Under the pieces are notes generated by a model, which was not told where the DNA came from, ran no database searches, and saw nothing but the letters and a program-made list of their open reading frames with translations. DNA of 64,000 bases from Petrimonas sulfuriphila (GTDB lineage Bacteria > Bacteroidota > Bacteroidia > Bacteroidales > Dysgonomonadaceae), in assembly GCF_051201015.1 (NCBI RefSeq), contig NZ_JBPEHI010000001.1, one strand, 5' to 3'. Position numbers and translations under genes: made by a program. Shown here one piece after another: positions 53,303 to 62,323 of this stretch (within the stretch, counting starts at the first letter, position 1; each line of letters starts with the position of its first letter).

Positions 53303-54832
53303 ATGAAGAAATTAATATATATACTTATGGTGATACTCCTGACAGTAGGAGTGGCCGGATGCAGCGATGATTTTCTCAGTGCTTCATCCACAGAGAAGCA
53401 AGAGGCGGGTGCTCCTGCTTACGAGGGAGCAATTTTAGCGAACCTCGCATCGGCTTACCAGATCTTGTTGTTTGATAGCTATGCCAATCAGAACTACAAC
53501 AGTATCCCTTTGATGTCCGACCTTCGTTCGGACGATATCTTCAAAGGGGGCGGTGATGCGGGCGACCAGCGTCAATTATACCTGTTGTCGCTTTTTACCT
53601 CCACCCCGCAGGAACTTCCCGAAGGGTTGTGGGCTATCCTCTATTCAGGAATTGCCCGTGCCAACAATGCGATCTCCGCCTGTGAAAATGCGGTAGAGGT
53701 TCCGGAAGAGAAGGTAAATCAGTACAAAGCAGAAGCACACTTTCTGCGTGCCTATTATACCCACTGGCTTTGGAAGTTCTGGGGCAATGTGCCCTATTTT
53801 GAAGAGCCGCTGACAACGCCGCCCTATATGACCAGGCAATACACAGCTGATGAGATCTATGCCGAGATCATGCAGGATATTGATGTGGCTACAACGGACG
53901 GCTGGTTGCCAATGAGTACAACAGGGTCGAATACCGGTAGAATAAACAAGGCTACGGCATTGATGTTGAAAGCGCGTGTGGTCATGTATCAAAAAGATCA
54001 GTCGCGCTACGCTGAGGTAACAGCTGATATGGCGGAAATCATCAATAGCAATGAATATGACCTATTTGGCGATTTTGCTGCGATGTGGCTGGATGAGAAT
54101 GAGTTCTGTAAAGAATCAATCTTCGAAGTAAACCACTTGCCCGAAGGGAAAATTTGGGCCAATGGCTGGCAGGGTTACGGAACCAACCTCCCCGCATTTA
54201 TTTCTCCCAACGGATTGAATACCGGCAATAAAACTGGTGATTTCAAAGGAGGCTGGGGATTCGGGCCGGTTCGTCAGTCCACTTGGGACATCTATGAAGG
54301 GGGAGACACTCGCCGGGAAGGTTCCATCAACAAATGGGAACCGGAACAGTATACCGCCCGCTTTCAGGATACAGGCCTGTTCATGGCCAAGTACGCCGCA
54401 AGGGTAGGTTACAACCCCCAGGGAGATGTCGATCTGAATTATTGTAACAACTTGCGGGTTTTCCGCTATGCAGAGGCATTGCTTACTTACGCCGAGATGG
54501 TAGTGATGCACGGACAAAGCCCGGTTGGCGGCATTACAGCCCAGGCATGCCTGGATGAAGTTCGCCTGCGTGCATTCGGAAAAGCGAGTTCCATTCCCGC
54601 CACCACCGAGAACATTAAGCTAGAACGGCGTCGTGAGTTTGTGGGCGAAGGGATGCGCTTCTGGGATATTGTCCGCTGGGGCGACACTGCGTTGCTGACT
54701 GAGAACCTGACCGAGTACAACAGCGTGCGGAGTTGGAACGATAATTGGAAGTACCTGCCCATTCCCCAATCGGAAATAGACAAGACGGCCGGTACTGAGT
54801 TTGCGCTGCAACAGAATCCGGGATATAATTAA
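53303..54832 (+). CDS. SusD/RagB family outer-membrane lipoprotein (PUL3)
   Basis: This 509-residue lipoprotein (lipobox VAGC, Cys20) shows TPR-like helices (YKAEAHFLRAYYTHWLWKFWG) and the C-terminal SusD signature (IKLERRREFVGEGMRFWDIVRWGD, then YLPIPQSEIDKT). It binds glycan at the cell surface together with the SusC of the same locus. It starts 18 bases after susC. The next gene follows 22 bases after its stop, so no terminator intervenes here, in contrast to PUL2 where the hairpin follows susD directly. Confidence 0.95.
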   Translation: MKKLIYILMVILLTVGVAGCSDDFLSASSTEKQEAGAPAYEGAILANLASAYQILLFDSYANQNYNSIPLMSDLRSDDIFKGGGDAGDQRQLYLLSLFTSTPQELPEGLWAILYSGIARANNAISACENAVEVPEEKVNQYKAEAHFLRAYYTHWLWKFWGNVPYFEEPLTTPPYMTRQYTADEIYAEIMQDIDVATTDGWLPMSTTGSNTGRINKATALMLKARVVMYQKDQSRYAEVTADMAEIINSNEYDLFGDFAAMWLDENEFCKESIFEVNHLPEGKIWANGWQGYGTNLPAFISPNGLNTGNKTGDFKGGWGFGPVRQSTWDIYEGGDTRREGSINKWEPEQYTARFQDTGLFMAKYAARVGYNPQGDVDLNYCNNLRVFRYAEALLTYAEMVVMHGQSPVGGITAQACLDEVRLRAFGKASSIPATTENIKLERRREFVGEGMRFWDIVRWGDTALLTENLTEYNSVRSWNDNWKYLPIPQSEIDKTAGTEFALQQNPGYN

Positions 54833-54854
54833 CCACATAGAATATCGACGCATT

Positions 54855-56360
54855 ATGAAGAATAAAATAAAACAACTATCGGGAATGCTGCTGTTTCTTT
54901 TTATCATGGCAGCATGCAGTCCGCAGGAACTGAATGATTATGGCCTCGACAGTATGGCCACCCTGACGGATGATCAGGTGTCTTTTACCCAGACTGTATC
55001 GGCAACCAGTGACAACATGGTCACTTTTACCAGCACTACCCAACTTCCCACCAACTCTGTCTATACCCTTCGCTGGGATCTGGGAAATGGGTCCACCGGA
55101 AACAAAGCTTCTGCCACTGGAATTTATCCCTTCGCCGGAGATTATACGGTTACCCTCTCCATTCATTTTCCCGATGGGAGCGTAGCTAAAAAGAGCGTGG
55201 TGGTCAGTTTTGAAGACAACGATTACAGTCTTGTGGATACACCGGCTTACAGGAACCTGACCGGTGGTGCTGATGATGCCGATGGAAAGACCTGGGTATT
55301 CGACCAGCACAATAATTTTGCGGCTGAAGTGGCTGCAGCTACCGGTTTTGCAATCAGCGGACATATGGGTCTGGGACCTATCAACTCATTCGGACAGTCT
55401 TGGTGGGGAGCCGCTGCAAACGATAAAGCCTCTTGGACACTCTATTCATATAAGTTTACGTTCATTCAGAACGGTGTGCAGCTGAAGATTGAAAATTCCG
55501 GTGACGGATACGGAAGAAAAGCTGTTTCGTCCGCCGCAGGATTTAATGTTACGGGAACGAGCGGCGATGATGCTTTTTTCCCCTATCCGGGCGGTGACTA
55601 TACGTTCTCTATCGACGAGAGCGGTACGCATCCCAAGCTGACCCTCTCCGGGAATGCTTTTATGGGTTATTATTGCGGCCATCAAGAATACGAAATCGTG
55701 TATCAGACCGAAGAGGTAATGGCATTGGTAGTGCATAACCAGGTGGAACAACAAGACTGGTGTTTTGTTTTCTGCCGTGAAGACCTCAATGTGCCAGCGC
55801 CGCCGATAGCCAAGGAGCTGAAAGCGATTCCGCTGAGTGAAGATTTTGAAGGGGATGAGATTCTGGCTTTCAAACAGGAAGATATGGGAGGGGCGATCAA
55901 AAGTGCCGTTATTGGTAATCCTGTGCCGCTTCCCATCAATGAATCATCGAAAGTGTACCGTTACTGGAAATCGACCGGTTTCTACAGTAACCTTTCCTTC
56001 ACTGCACCGGATTACAAGTTCGATCTTACGACGCAGAACAAAGTCAGGGTGAAGGTCTTTATTCCCTCCTTCAACGATTATACCACAGAAAATGCGGTGG
56101 CTGGGGACTGGATTGCCAACAAAAAGTTGTTGCCTCAGCTGGCGGTGAAGCTGCAGGATGGCGATCATCCGGCCCCGTGGGAAGGACAGACAGAAATAGT
56201 GAAAGCAAACCTGGAATTGGATAAATGGCAGGAGTTGGAATTTGATTTTTCTACTGTAGCCAATCGGGAGGATTATGACCGGATCGTTATCCAGTTTGGA
56301 GCCGAAGGACATGCCGGGCCGGGTTTCTTCTACCTGGATGATTTTGAATTTAGTGAATAA
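54855..56360 (+). CDS. PKD-domain surface glycan-binding lipoprotein (SusE position)
   Basis: The ATG at 54855 gives a 501-residue lipoprotein (lipobox MAAC, Cys21); the frame opens at 54801 but that part overlaps susD. A PKD domain is visible at about 40-115 (YTLRWDLGNGSTGN, then FAGDYTVTLSIHFPDG). The rest is beta-rich with many Trp residues (FGQSWWGAAANDKASWTLYSYKF; HPAPWEGQ) and ends with a CBM-like segment (AGPGFFYLDDFEFSE). Position directly after susD suggests a surface glycan-binding protein for beta-glucan. It is followed by a clean hairpin terminator before GH16. Ligand binding is inferred. Confidence 0.8.
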   Translation: MKNKIKQLSGMLLFLFIMAACSPQELNDYGLDSMATLTDDQVSFTQTVSATSDNMVTFTSTTQLPTNSVYTLRWDLGNGSTGNKASATGIYPFAGDYTVTLSIHFPDGSVAKKSVVVSFEDNDYSLVDTPAYRNLTGGADDADGKTWVFDQHNNFAAEVAAATGFAISGHMGLGPINSFGQSWWGAAANDKASWTLYSYKFTFIQNGVQLKIENSGDGYGRKAVSSAAGFNVTGTSGDDAFFPYPGGDYTFSIDESGTHPKLTLSGNAFMGYYCGHQEYEIVYQTEEVMALVVHNQVEQQDWCFVFCREDLNVPAPPIAKELKAIPLSEDFEGDEILAFKQEDMGGAIKSAVIGNPVPLPINESSKVYRYWKSTGFYSNLSFTAPDYKFDLTTQNKVRVKVFIPSFNDYTTENAVAGDWIANKKLLPQLAVKLQDGDHPAPWEGQTEIVKANLELDKWQELEFDFSTVANREDYDRIVIQFGAEGHAGPGFFYLDDFEFSE

Positions 56361-56380
56361 TACGGATTAAACGATACGAG

Positions 56381-56411
56381 AGGCTGCCGGGTCACATACC
56401 GGCAGCCTTTT
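56381..56411 (+). terminator. hairpin terminator between capture and enzyme genes of PUL3
   Basis: AGGCTGCCGG (56381-56390) pairs perfectly with 56399-56408 around an eight-base loop; the run TTTT covers 56408-56411. The stem starts 20 bases after the stop of the PKD lipoprotein and the run ends eight bases before the GH16 start. The T-run is short, so partial read-through is expected. Confidence 0.7.
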
Positions 56412-56419
56412 CAACCCTT

Positions 56420-57541
56420 ATGAAACGAATGAATACAATATGGATCGCGCTCGCCTTGATGCTGACAGCCTGCGGCGGAGATGACCCGTCGCCCATCACC
56501 CCTAAACCCGATGTTGAGGTGAAATGGGAGATAACACCGGCAACCACACAGTTCTCCGCAAAGGGAGAGATCAAAAACATTGTCGTGACGGCCAATGGCG
56601 ACTGGACAGCAACCTCTGGCCAGTCCTGGTGCAGCCTCACACCCGACAAAGGGGGAAACGGACAGACCCTGGTAAAGATCAGTGCAACGGCCAATCCGAA
56701 AGAGGAGGTGCGAAACGCAGAAATCACTTTTACTTCCGGAAAGTACAGCCAGAAGTATACAGTTTCGCAGGACGCCGGAACCATCGGAAATTATGTGCCG
56801 ACAGGTTATAACCTCGTCTGGGCGGAAGAGTTTGACGCTGCCCGGCTAAGTAGCGGTAAGCCTGCTCTACCCGACACGCAAAAATGGTGGTACGAAAACC
56901 TTCCCAAGGGTACGGTCAACAATGAACTGCAGACTTATGTGGGGGGATTCAGGGGCACCGACACGGTGGCGGCAATCCACGATGGTACGCTGAAGATTAT
57001 CGCTCGGAAAAGCGGAACCGATATCATCTCGGCGCGCATCAATACTATTGAGAGCTGGACCTACGGTTACTTCGAGGCTCGATTGCGGGTCCCGGGCGGC
57101 AAAGGTACCTGGCCTGCCTTCTGGATGTTGCCGGAGAAGGAGCAGCTCAATTGGCCCCTCGACGGAGAGATTGATATCATGGAGTATGTGGGTTATGATC
57201 CCGGGTGGATACACGCTTCTGTGCATACAAAAGCCTACAACCATACAATCGGAACCCAAAAAACCGCCAGGAAAGAGGTTAAAACCGCTGAAACAGCGTT
57301 CCATATTTACGCAGTGGAATGGACCGCAGACTATATCAAAGGATTCGTGGATGGCGTGGAGTATTTCCGGTTCAACAACGATGGTGCCGGAAACAAGGAG
57401 ACCTGGCCTTTCAATGTGCCCTTCTACCTGAAGCTGAACCTGGCATGGGGCGGCAATTGGGGTGGCGCACAGGGTGTAGATGAGTCGAAGCTGCCTGCTA
57501 CCTACGAGATCGATTACGTACGGGTGTATCAAAAAAAGTAG
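56420..57541 (+). CDS. BACON-GH16 endo-beta-glucanase (laminarinase type), lipoprotein
   Basis: This 373-residue lipoprotein (lipobox LTAC, Cys18) has a BACON domain (about 33-118, typical DWTATSGQSWCSL and the closing KYTVSQDAG) and a GH16 catalytic domain (about 125-373). The active site is Glu250, Asp252 and Glu255 in DGEIDIMEYVG; the ExDxxE spacing with the extra Met is the laminarinase form, not the ExDxE form of Bacillus lichenases. WTYGYFEARLRVPGGKGTWPAFWM is typical of bacterial beta-1,3-glucanases. As a lipoprotein with a BACON spacer it should sit on the cell surface and cut beta-1,3- or mixed-linkage glucan before import. Confidence 0.93.
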   Translation: MKRMNTIWIALALMLTACGGDDPSPITPKPDVEVKWEITPATTQFSAKGEIKNIVVTANGDWTATSGQSWCSLTPDKGGNGQTLVKISATANPKEEVRNAEITFTSGKYSQKYTVSQDAGTIGNYVPTGYNLVWAEEFDAARLSSGKPALPDTQKWWYENLPKGTVNNELQTYVGGFRGTDTVAAIHDGTLKIIARKSGTDIISARINTIESWTYGYFEARLRVPGGKGTWPAFWMLPEKEQLNWPLDGEIDIMEYVGYDPGWIHASVHTKAYNHTIGTQKTARKEVKTAETAFHIYAVEWTADYIKGFVDGVEYFRFNNDGAGNKETWPFNVPFYLKLNLAWGGNWGGAQGVDESKLPATYEIDYVRVYQKK

Positions 57542-57605
57542 AACCAAGAGACAAAACATAAAAACAAGAGCTTAGCGGATTGCTGAATGCTTAAAAAAAC
57601 ATAAA

Positions 57606-59951
57606 ATGAACACGAACAAAATTTTCTTTTTTTCCTTTTTTATTCTGTTACTAACTGCCTGTAACGGCGGTACCGGAAAAACCGGGATGACCCTGGATAC
57701 CGGCGTGGAAAAAAAGATCGACAGTATCCTGTCACAAATGACGCTGGAAGAAAAAGTTGGGCAGATGGCTCAGTTTACCATCGATTTGATCGGAAAAGGA
57801 GGAAATGCCTATTTCAGTAACGAACCTTTTGAGGTGGATCCGGCCATGCTCGATACCGTGATTGGGAAATACAAGGTGGGCTCCATCCTCAACACCAGTA
57901 ACAACCGGGCGCGTACTACCGAAGTATGGGAAAATACCATCAGAACCATACAACAAAGGGCATTGCAGGAGACGGGTATTCCGGTAATCTATGGCATAGA
58001 TGCCATCCACGGTACTACATACACGGCAGGAGGAGTTCTCTTCCCGCAGGCCATCGGTATGGCGGCTACATTTAATACAGGACTGATGAAAGAAGGATCG
58101 CGCATCACTGCTTATGAAACACGGGCAAGCAACATACCCTGGACCTTCGCGCCAACGATGGACTTGGGAAGGGATGCACGCTGGTCCCGGCAGTGGGAGA
58201 GCTATGGCGAAGATGCCTACCTCAACGCACAGATGGCGGTGGCCTCTACCCTTGGCTTTCAGGGAGAGGATCGCAACAACGTAGGTAGCCAGCATGTTGC
58301 GGCCTGTTTGAAGCACTACATGGGTTACGGCGTACCGGTGTCTGGCAAGGACCGTACTCCGGCGGTAATCCCGGAGAATGATTTGCGGGAAAAGTATTTC
58401 GAGCCTTTTCGTGCGTCCATTGAGGCAGGTGCTCTTTCGGTGATGGTCAACTCGGGAATGATCAACGGAGTCTCTACTCATGCCGACTACCGGCTGCTTA
58501 CGCAATGGCTGAAAGAGGATCTCGATTTCGATGGAGTTATTGTGACTGACTGGGCGGACGTGCAGAACCTGCTGAGCCGTGACCGTGTGGCCGCTGATTA
58601 CAAAGAAGCCGTCAAAAAGGCGATTAATGCCGGTATCGATATGGTGATGGAACCCTACAACCTCGCTTTCTGTCCCACCCTGATACAACTGGTTCAGGAA
58701 GATCAGGTTCCCATGAAACGGATTGATGACGCAGTACGCCGGGTCTTGCGCTTGAAATACCGGCTGGGACTTTTTGACCGTCCCTACTGGCCGCGGGAAG
58801 AATATCCCGATTTTGGGAACAGCGGGAACGAGGAGGCGGCAAAAGCAGCAGCGGATGAGTCGATTACCTTGCTGAAAAATGATAACAATATCCTACCCTT
58901 GCCTCCTGCTGCACGAATCCTAGTTGCAGGCCCCAATGCTCACTCCATGCGTACGCTCAACGGCGGATGGAGCTATTCCTGGCAAGGAGAAAAAGTAGAG
59001 GAGTTTGCTCAGGACTACAACACCATCTACGAAGCGTTGCAGCAGAAATTTGGAGCATCCAACGTGAGATATGAACCCGGTGTTACCTATAAAATGGACG
59101 GACAGTACTTCGAGGAGAATGCACCCGAAATAGCAAAGGCCGTCACAGCAGCGGGAGGGGCGGACTATATCGTGCTTTGCCTGGGCGAAAACTCTTACTG
59201 CGAAACGCCCGGGAACCTGGATGAGCTTACTCTCTCTGAAAATCAAACAGAATTGGCATTGGCGTTACAAAAAACAGGTAAGCCCCTGATTCTGGTGCTG
59301 AATGAAGGACGTCCACGACTGATCCGCAAAATTGAACCGGGTGCTATGGCGGTTGTGCAAACCTATCTGCCTGGAAATTTTGGAGGAGATGCGCTGGCGG
59401 ATATCCTGAGCGGCGATGTGAACCCGAGTGGAAAACTGCCTTACACCTATCCGAAATACGAACAGGGCCTGATTACCTACGACCATAAACCCAGTCAGAA
59501 TATTGACGGAAAGATGGAAGGTGCCTACGATTACGGGGCGCAGACATCGGTACAGTATCCGTTTGGCTATGGACTGAGCTATACTTCTTTCGATTATACC
59601 AATCTCCGTGTGAGTAACACACTTTTTACGGCGGAAGATGCGTTCTCCGTATCAGTAGATGTTACCAACAGCGGAGCCCGGGAAGGAAAAGAGGCCGTGT
59701 TGCTCTTTAGCAGTGATCTGGTAGCATCCCTCTCTCCCGATGTACGCCGCTTGAGAGCGTTTGAGAAAATCTCGCTGAAGCCGGGAGAGACCCGGACGGT
59801 CACTTTCGAAATGAAAGGCAATGAGCTGGCCTTTGTCAACGAACAGGGGCATTGGGTACTGGAAGAAGGTGAGTTTATGCTGCAGGCTGGAAACCAGACC
59901 GCCGGTATTCGTTGTACGGCGACAAAAATCTGGGAAACGCCCAACAAATAA
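57606..59951 (+). CDS. GH3 beta-glucosidase (BglX type), lipoprotein
   Basis: This 781-residue lipoprotein (lipobox LTAC, Cys19) has the three-domain GH3 layout: TIM barrel (about 35-390) with nucleophile Asp315 in GVIVTDWADV, alpha/beta sandwich (about 400-640) where the acid/base Glu is expected near CLGENSYCETPGNLDELTL, and a fibronectin-like C-terminal domain (about 670-775). KHYMGYG and GIDAIHGT bind the -1 glucose. It would release glucose from oligosaccharides made by the GH16 enzyme. It is 64 bases after GH16 and is the last gene of PUL3, followed by two hairpins. Confidence 0.93.
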   Translation: MNTNKIFFFSFFILLLTACNGGTGKTGMTLDTGVEKKIDSILSQMTLEEKVGQMAQFTIDLIGKGGNAYFSNEPFEVDPAMLDTVIGKYKVGSILNTSNNRARTTEVWENTIRTIQQRALQETGIPVIYGIDAIHGTTYTAGGVLFPQAIGMAATFNTGLMKEGSRITAYETRASNIPWTFAPTMDLGRDARWSRQWESYGEDAYLNAQMAVASTLGFQGEDRNNVGSQHVAACLKHYMGYGVPVSGKDRTPAVIPENDLREKYFEPFRASIEAGALSVMVNSGMINGVSTHADYRLLTQWLKEDLDFDGVIVTDWADVQNLLSRDRVAADYKEAVKKAINAGIDMVMEPYNLAFCPTLIQLVQEDQVPMKRIDDAVRRVLRLKYRLGLFDRPYWPREEYPDFGNSGNEEAAKAAADESITLLKNDNNILPLPPAARILVAGPNAHSMRTLNGGWSYSWQGEKVEEFAQDYNTIYEALQQKFGASNVRYEPGVTYKMDGQYFEENAPEIAKAVTAAGGADYIVLCLGENSYCETPGNLDELTLSENQTELALALQKTGKPLILVLNEGRPRLIRKIEPGAMAVVQTYLPGNFGGDALADILSGDVNPSGKLPYTYPKYEQGLITYDHKPSQNIDGKMEGAYDYGAQTSVQYPFGYGLSYTSFDYTNLRVSNTLFTAEDAFSVSVDVTNSGAREGKEAVLLFSSDLVASLSPDVRRLRAFEKISLKPGETRTVTFEMKGNELAFVNEQGHWVLEEGEFMLQAGNQTAGIRCTATKIWETPNK

Positions 59952-60086
59952 GATGAACTATTTCGTTAAGCTAAATGAGAAAAACTAAATTTGTTCGGAC
60001 TTTGCCATAGCGAGAAAATGCCTAATAAATAGAAATATAAAATTCAAAACAGTTTCTTGGTGAATAACTGGCGACAGAATTGATGT

Positions 60087-60119
60087 AACGGGAGCACTTT
60101 TGATAGAGGTGCTCCCGTT
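60087..60119. terminator. hairpin between GH3 and the convergent helicase gene
   Basis: AACGGGAGCAC (60087-60097) pairs with GTGCTCCCGTT (60109-60119) around an 11-base loop. It is followed by a weak T-run on either strand, so it may act on both converging transcripts. Confidence 0.6.
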
Positions 60120-60136
60120 TACTTGTTATTGCTCCC

Positions 60137-60173
60137 GGATAGGTTCTACGGCAGGGCCTATCCTTTATTTTTT
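60137..60173 (+). terminator. second hairpin with T-rich tail after PUL3
   Basis: GGATAGG (60137-60143) pairs with CCTATCC (60157-60163) around a 13-base loop and is followed by TTTATTTTTT. The right arm overlaps the last codons of the convergent helicase gene. Confidence 0.5.
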
Positions 60174-62323
60174 CTTTTTCTCGGCTTTTTGTCTTCCTTA
60201 AAATGAATCATGCGTGATTCTATTCCATAAGCCGCGATATAGTTCTGGATTAGCTCCAGAAACTTCGCGCCGAAGCGTTCTGTTTTAACTTTTCCGAAAC
60301 CGTGGATCCTCAGTAACTCCTTTTCCGTCTCCGGTAGGTAATCCGCCATTTGTACCAATGTTTTTACTGAAGCCACAATATAGACCGGCAGATTTTCCTC
60401 TTTGCTGATGCGGTTACGGAGCTGTACCAGCTCGCTTAGTAGTTCGGGGTGGATCGATTTCAACTGTATCCCCGTGCTGTCACGGCTGTAGGAAGTGAGG
60501 GAGAAAGGAGGTTGCCTGAACTGGCGTCGCGCATTGTAATACGACTCTATGCAGAAGTTATCTGAAGTCGCAGAGATCAGGTGCGCCTTCAGGGCTGCCG
60601 CTACAAATAGGGAAACGATGTCCTCGTCGTATTCCTGCGCATTTGCCTTGCTATCCGTGGTTGCGGTCGATTCCTGCAATGTCCGCAGCAATGTTTCTAT
60701 TTTTTCGGTGAAATAGGATGAGGATGCTCGGAGGCGTTCTGCAAAAAAAACCTTGTTGACGGGTGTTTGCCCGGTAATATGTTGTAACTGTATCCTGAAT
60801 TTGCCGGCTACCTGCTCCAATTCCGTCAACTGATTACAGACCTCACTTACGAAAGGAACAGTTCCCTCGCTGAAAGAAGATTCGTTTTCCTGAGTATTGG
60901 AGTACCAGGAACGTGCTGCCTGGAGAAGCGGGTCGAAGTCATACAGTTGCAGTAGCAGGTTGATGCTGAACTGCTTCTTTGCCAACTGCAACTCTCCGGC
61001 AACCTGGTTTTCTTCTGGTTTAGAGGAGGAGAACCGGACAACCTGTTCGTCTACCCCTATGCTGTAACGGTTAATCGGACTTTTCAATACCAGGCTGTCG
61101 AGCGACCGGCAACGACTCAGTGCCACATATACCTGTCCCGGTGAAAAGGCTTTCCCCGCGTCGATGATGGCCTTATCGAAAGTAAGTCCCTGGCTTTTGT
61201 GGATGGTGATGGCCCAGGCGAGCCGCAGGGGAATTTGTTTGTATGTGCCGATTATTTCCTCTTCCACCGTATTGGTCTCCGAATGGGTGGTGTATCGGAT
61301 ATTCTCCCAGAGTACAGGAGAAACGGTGATTTCTTCCGTGTCGTCCGGACACTGTACGGTGACACCCTCTTCCAGGATGTGTGTGACCGTGCCAATTTTA
61401 CCGTTGAAATAACGTCGCGGTACTTCCGTATCGTTTTTCACGAACATTACCTTGGCGCCTTCCTTCAGGATGAGAACCCGGTCCACGGGAAAAGCATTGT
61501 CGGGGAATTCCCCTTTCACCACCGCATGGAACGAATGAGCGGTTGTGTTAATTTTTTCCAGCTCGGCACTATTGATCGCATCGGCGCTGAAATTATGCGT
61601 GGTGAGCGTGATGTAATTTTCTTCAGGCGTCGGGTTAAAGTGCGGGTCGTAACGGCTTTGCAAGAGCTCGAGCCCTTCAGTTGAAAGTGAGTCGTTCCTC
61701 ACCTGGTTCAACACATCGATAAAAAGGTTGTCGGACTGCCGGAAGATCTTGTCGAACTCCACATAGACCGGTGGGTGTTCCTGGATGACGCGACTGTGAA
61801 AAAAATAAATTCCCCGGTAGTAGTCCGACAGGATCCGCCACTCATCGGCCTTGGCCACGGGCGACAGTTGGTATACATCCCCGATAAAAACTACTTGCAC
61901 GCCGCCGAAGGGTTCAGAACGCCTGTGGCGCACACTGCGAAGCACCGTGTCGATGGCATCCAGCACATCAGCTCGCACCATGCTGACTTCATCGATCACC
62001 AGCACTTCCAGTTCACGAATCACACGACGCCGGGAGCTGTTCATTTTCATACGGGCAATCAACGCTTCACATCCGGCAGGTGTTGGCGTAAAAGGGGTAA
62101 ACGGCAACTGAAAAAAAGAATGGATGGTTGCCCCACCCGCATTAATGGCCGCTACACCCGTTGGTGCTACCACGGCTACCTGTTTCGTGGTTTCCGTACG
62201 AAACCGGTGCAGAAAAGTCGTTTTTCCCGTGCCGGCCTTTCCGGTGATAAATATATTCCTGCCGGTATAGGTGACAAATTCCTTCGCACATTCATATGGA
62301 GAGAGGTAGGACATTTTTTCCAT
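60158..62323 (-). CDS. PIF1-like AAA+ helicase with HRDC-like C-terminal domain
   Basis: This 721-residue cytoplasmic protein has a superfamily 1B helicase core: Walker A GKAGTGKT (28-35), APTGVAAINAGGATIHSFF, Walker B VLVIDEVSM (about 107-115), GDVYQLSPV and the late motif AWAITIHKSQGLTFDKAII with VYVALSRCRSL. The C-terminal part (about 615-700) resembles an HRDC domain followed by a basic tail (KDKKPRKRKNKG). PIF1 helicases unwind DNA with 5'-3' polarity and handle G-quadruplexes or stalled forks. Its ATG shares one base with the stop of the upstream gene (TAATG), so the two are translated from one message. Fusion of a PIF1 core to an HRDC-like domain is typical of Bacteroidetes. Confidence 0.88.
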   Translation of the reverse strand: MEKMSYLSPYECAKEFVTYTGRNIFITGKAGTGKTTFLHRFRTETTKQVAVVAPTGVAAINAGGATIHSFFQLPFTPFTPTPAGCEALIARMKMNSSRRRVIRELEVLVIDEVSMVRADVLDAIDTVLRSVRHRRSEPFGGVQVVFIGDVYQLSPVAKADEWRILSDYYRGIYFFHSRVIQEHPPVYVEFDKIFRQSDNLFIDVLNQVRNDSLSTEGLELLQSRYDPHFNPTPEENYITLTTHNFSADAINSAELEKINTTAHSFHAVVKGEFPDNAFPVDRVLILKEGAKVMFVKNDTEVPRRYFNGKIGTVTHILEEGVTVQCPDDTEEITVSPVLWENIRYTTHSETNTVEEEIIGTYKQIPLRLAWAITIHKSQGLTFDKAIIDAGKAFSPGQVYVALSRCRSLDSLVLKSPINRYSIGVDEQVVRFSSSKPEENQVAGELQLAKKQFSINLLLQLYDFDPLLQAARSWYSNTQENESSFSEGTVPFVSEVCNQLTELEQVAGKFRIQLQHITGQTPVNKVFFAERLRASSSYFTEKIETLLRTLQESTATTDSKANAQEYDEDIVSLFVAAALKAHLISATSDNFCIESYYNARRQFRQPPFSLTSYSRDSTGIQLKSIHPELLSELVQLRNRISKEENLPVYIVASVKTLVQMADYLPETEKELLRIHGFGKVKTERFGAKFLELIQNYIAAYGIESRMIHFKEDKKPRKRKNKG

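Noticed and set aside
57732..58688. Minus-strand open frame of 318 codons
   Set aside because: It lies wholly inside the GH3 gene on the other strand; the GH3 motifs are clear and the antisense product looks random.
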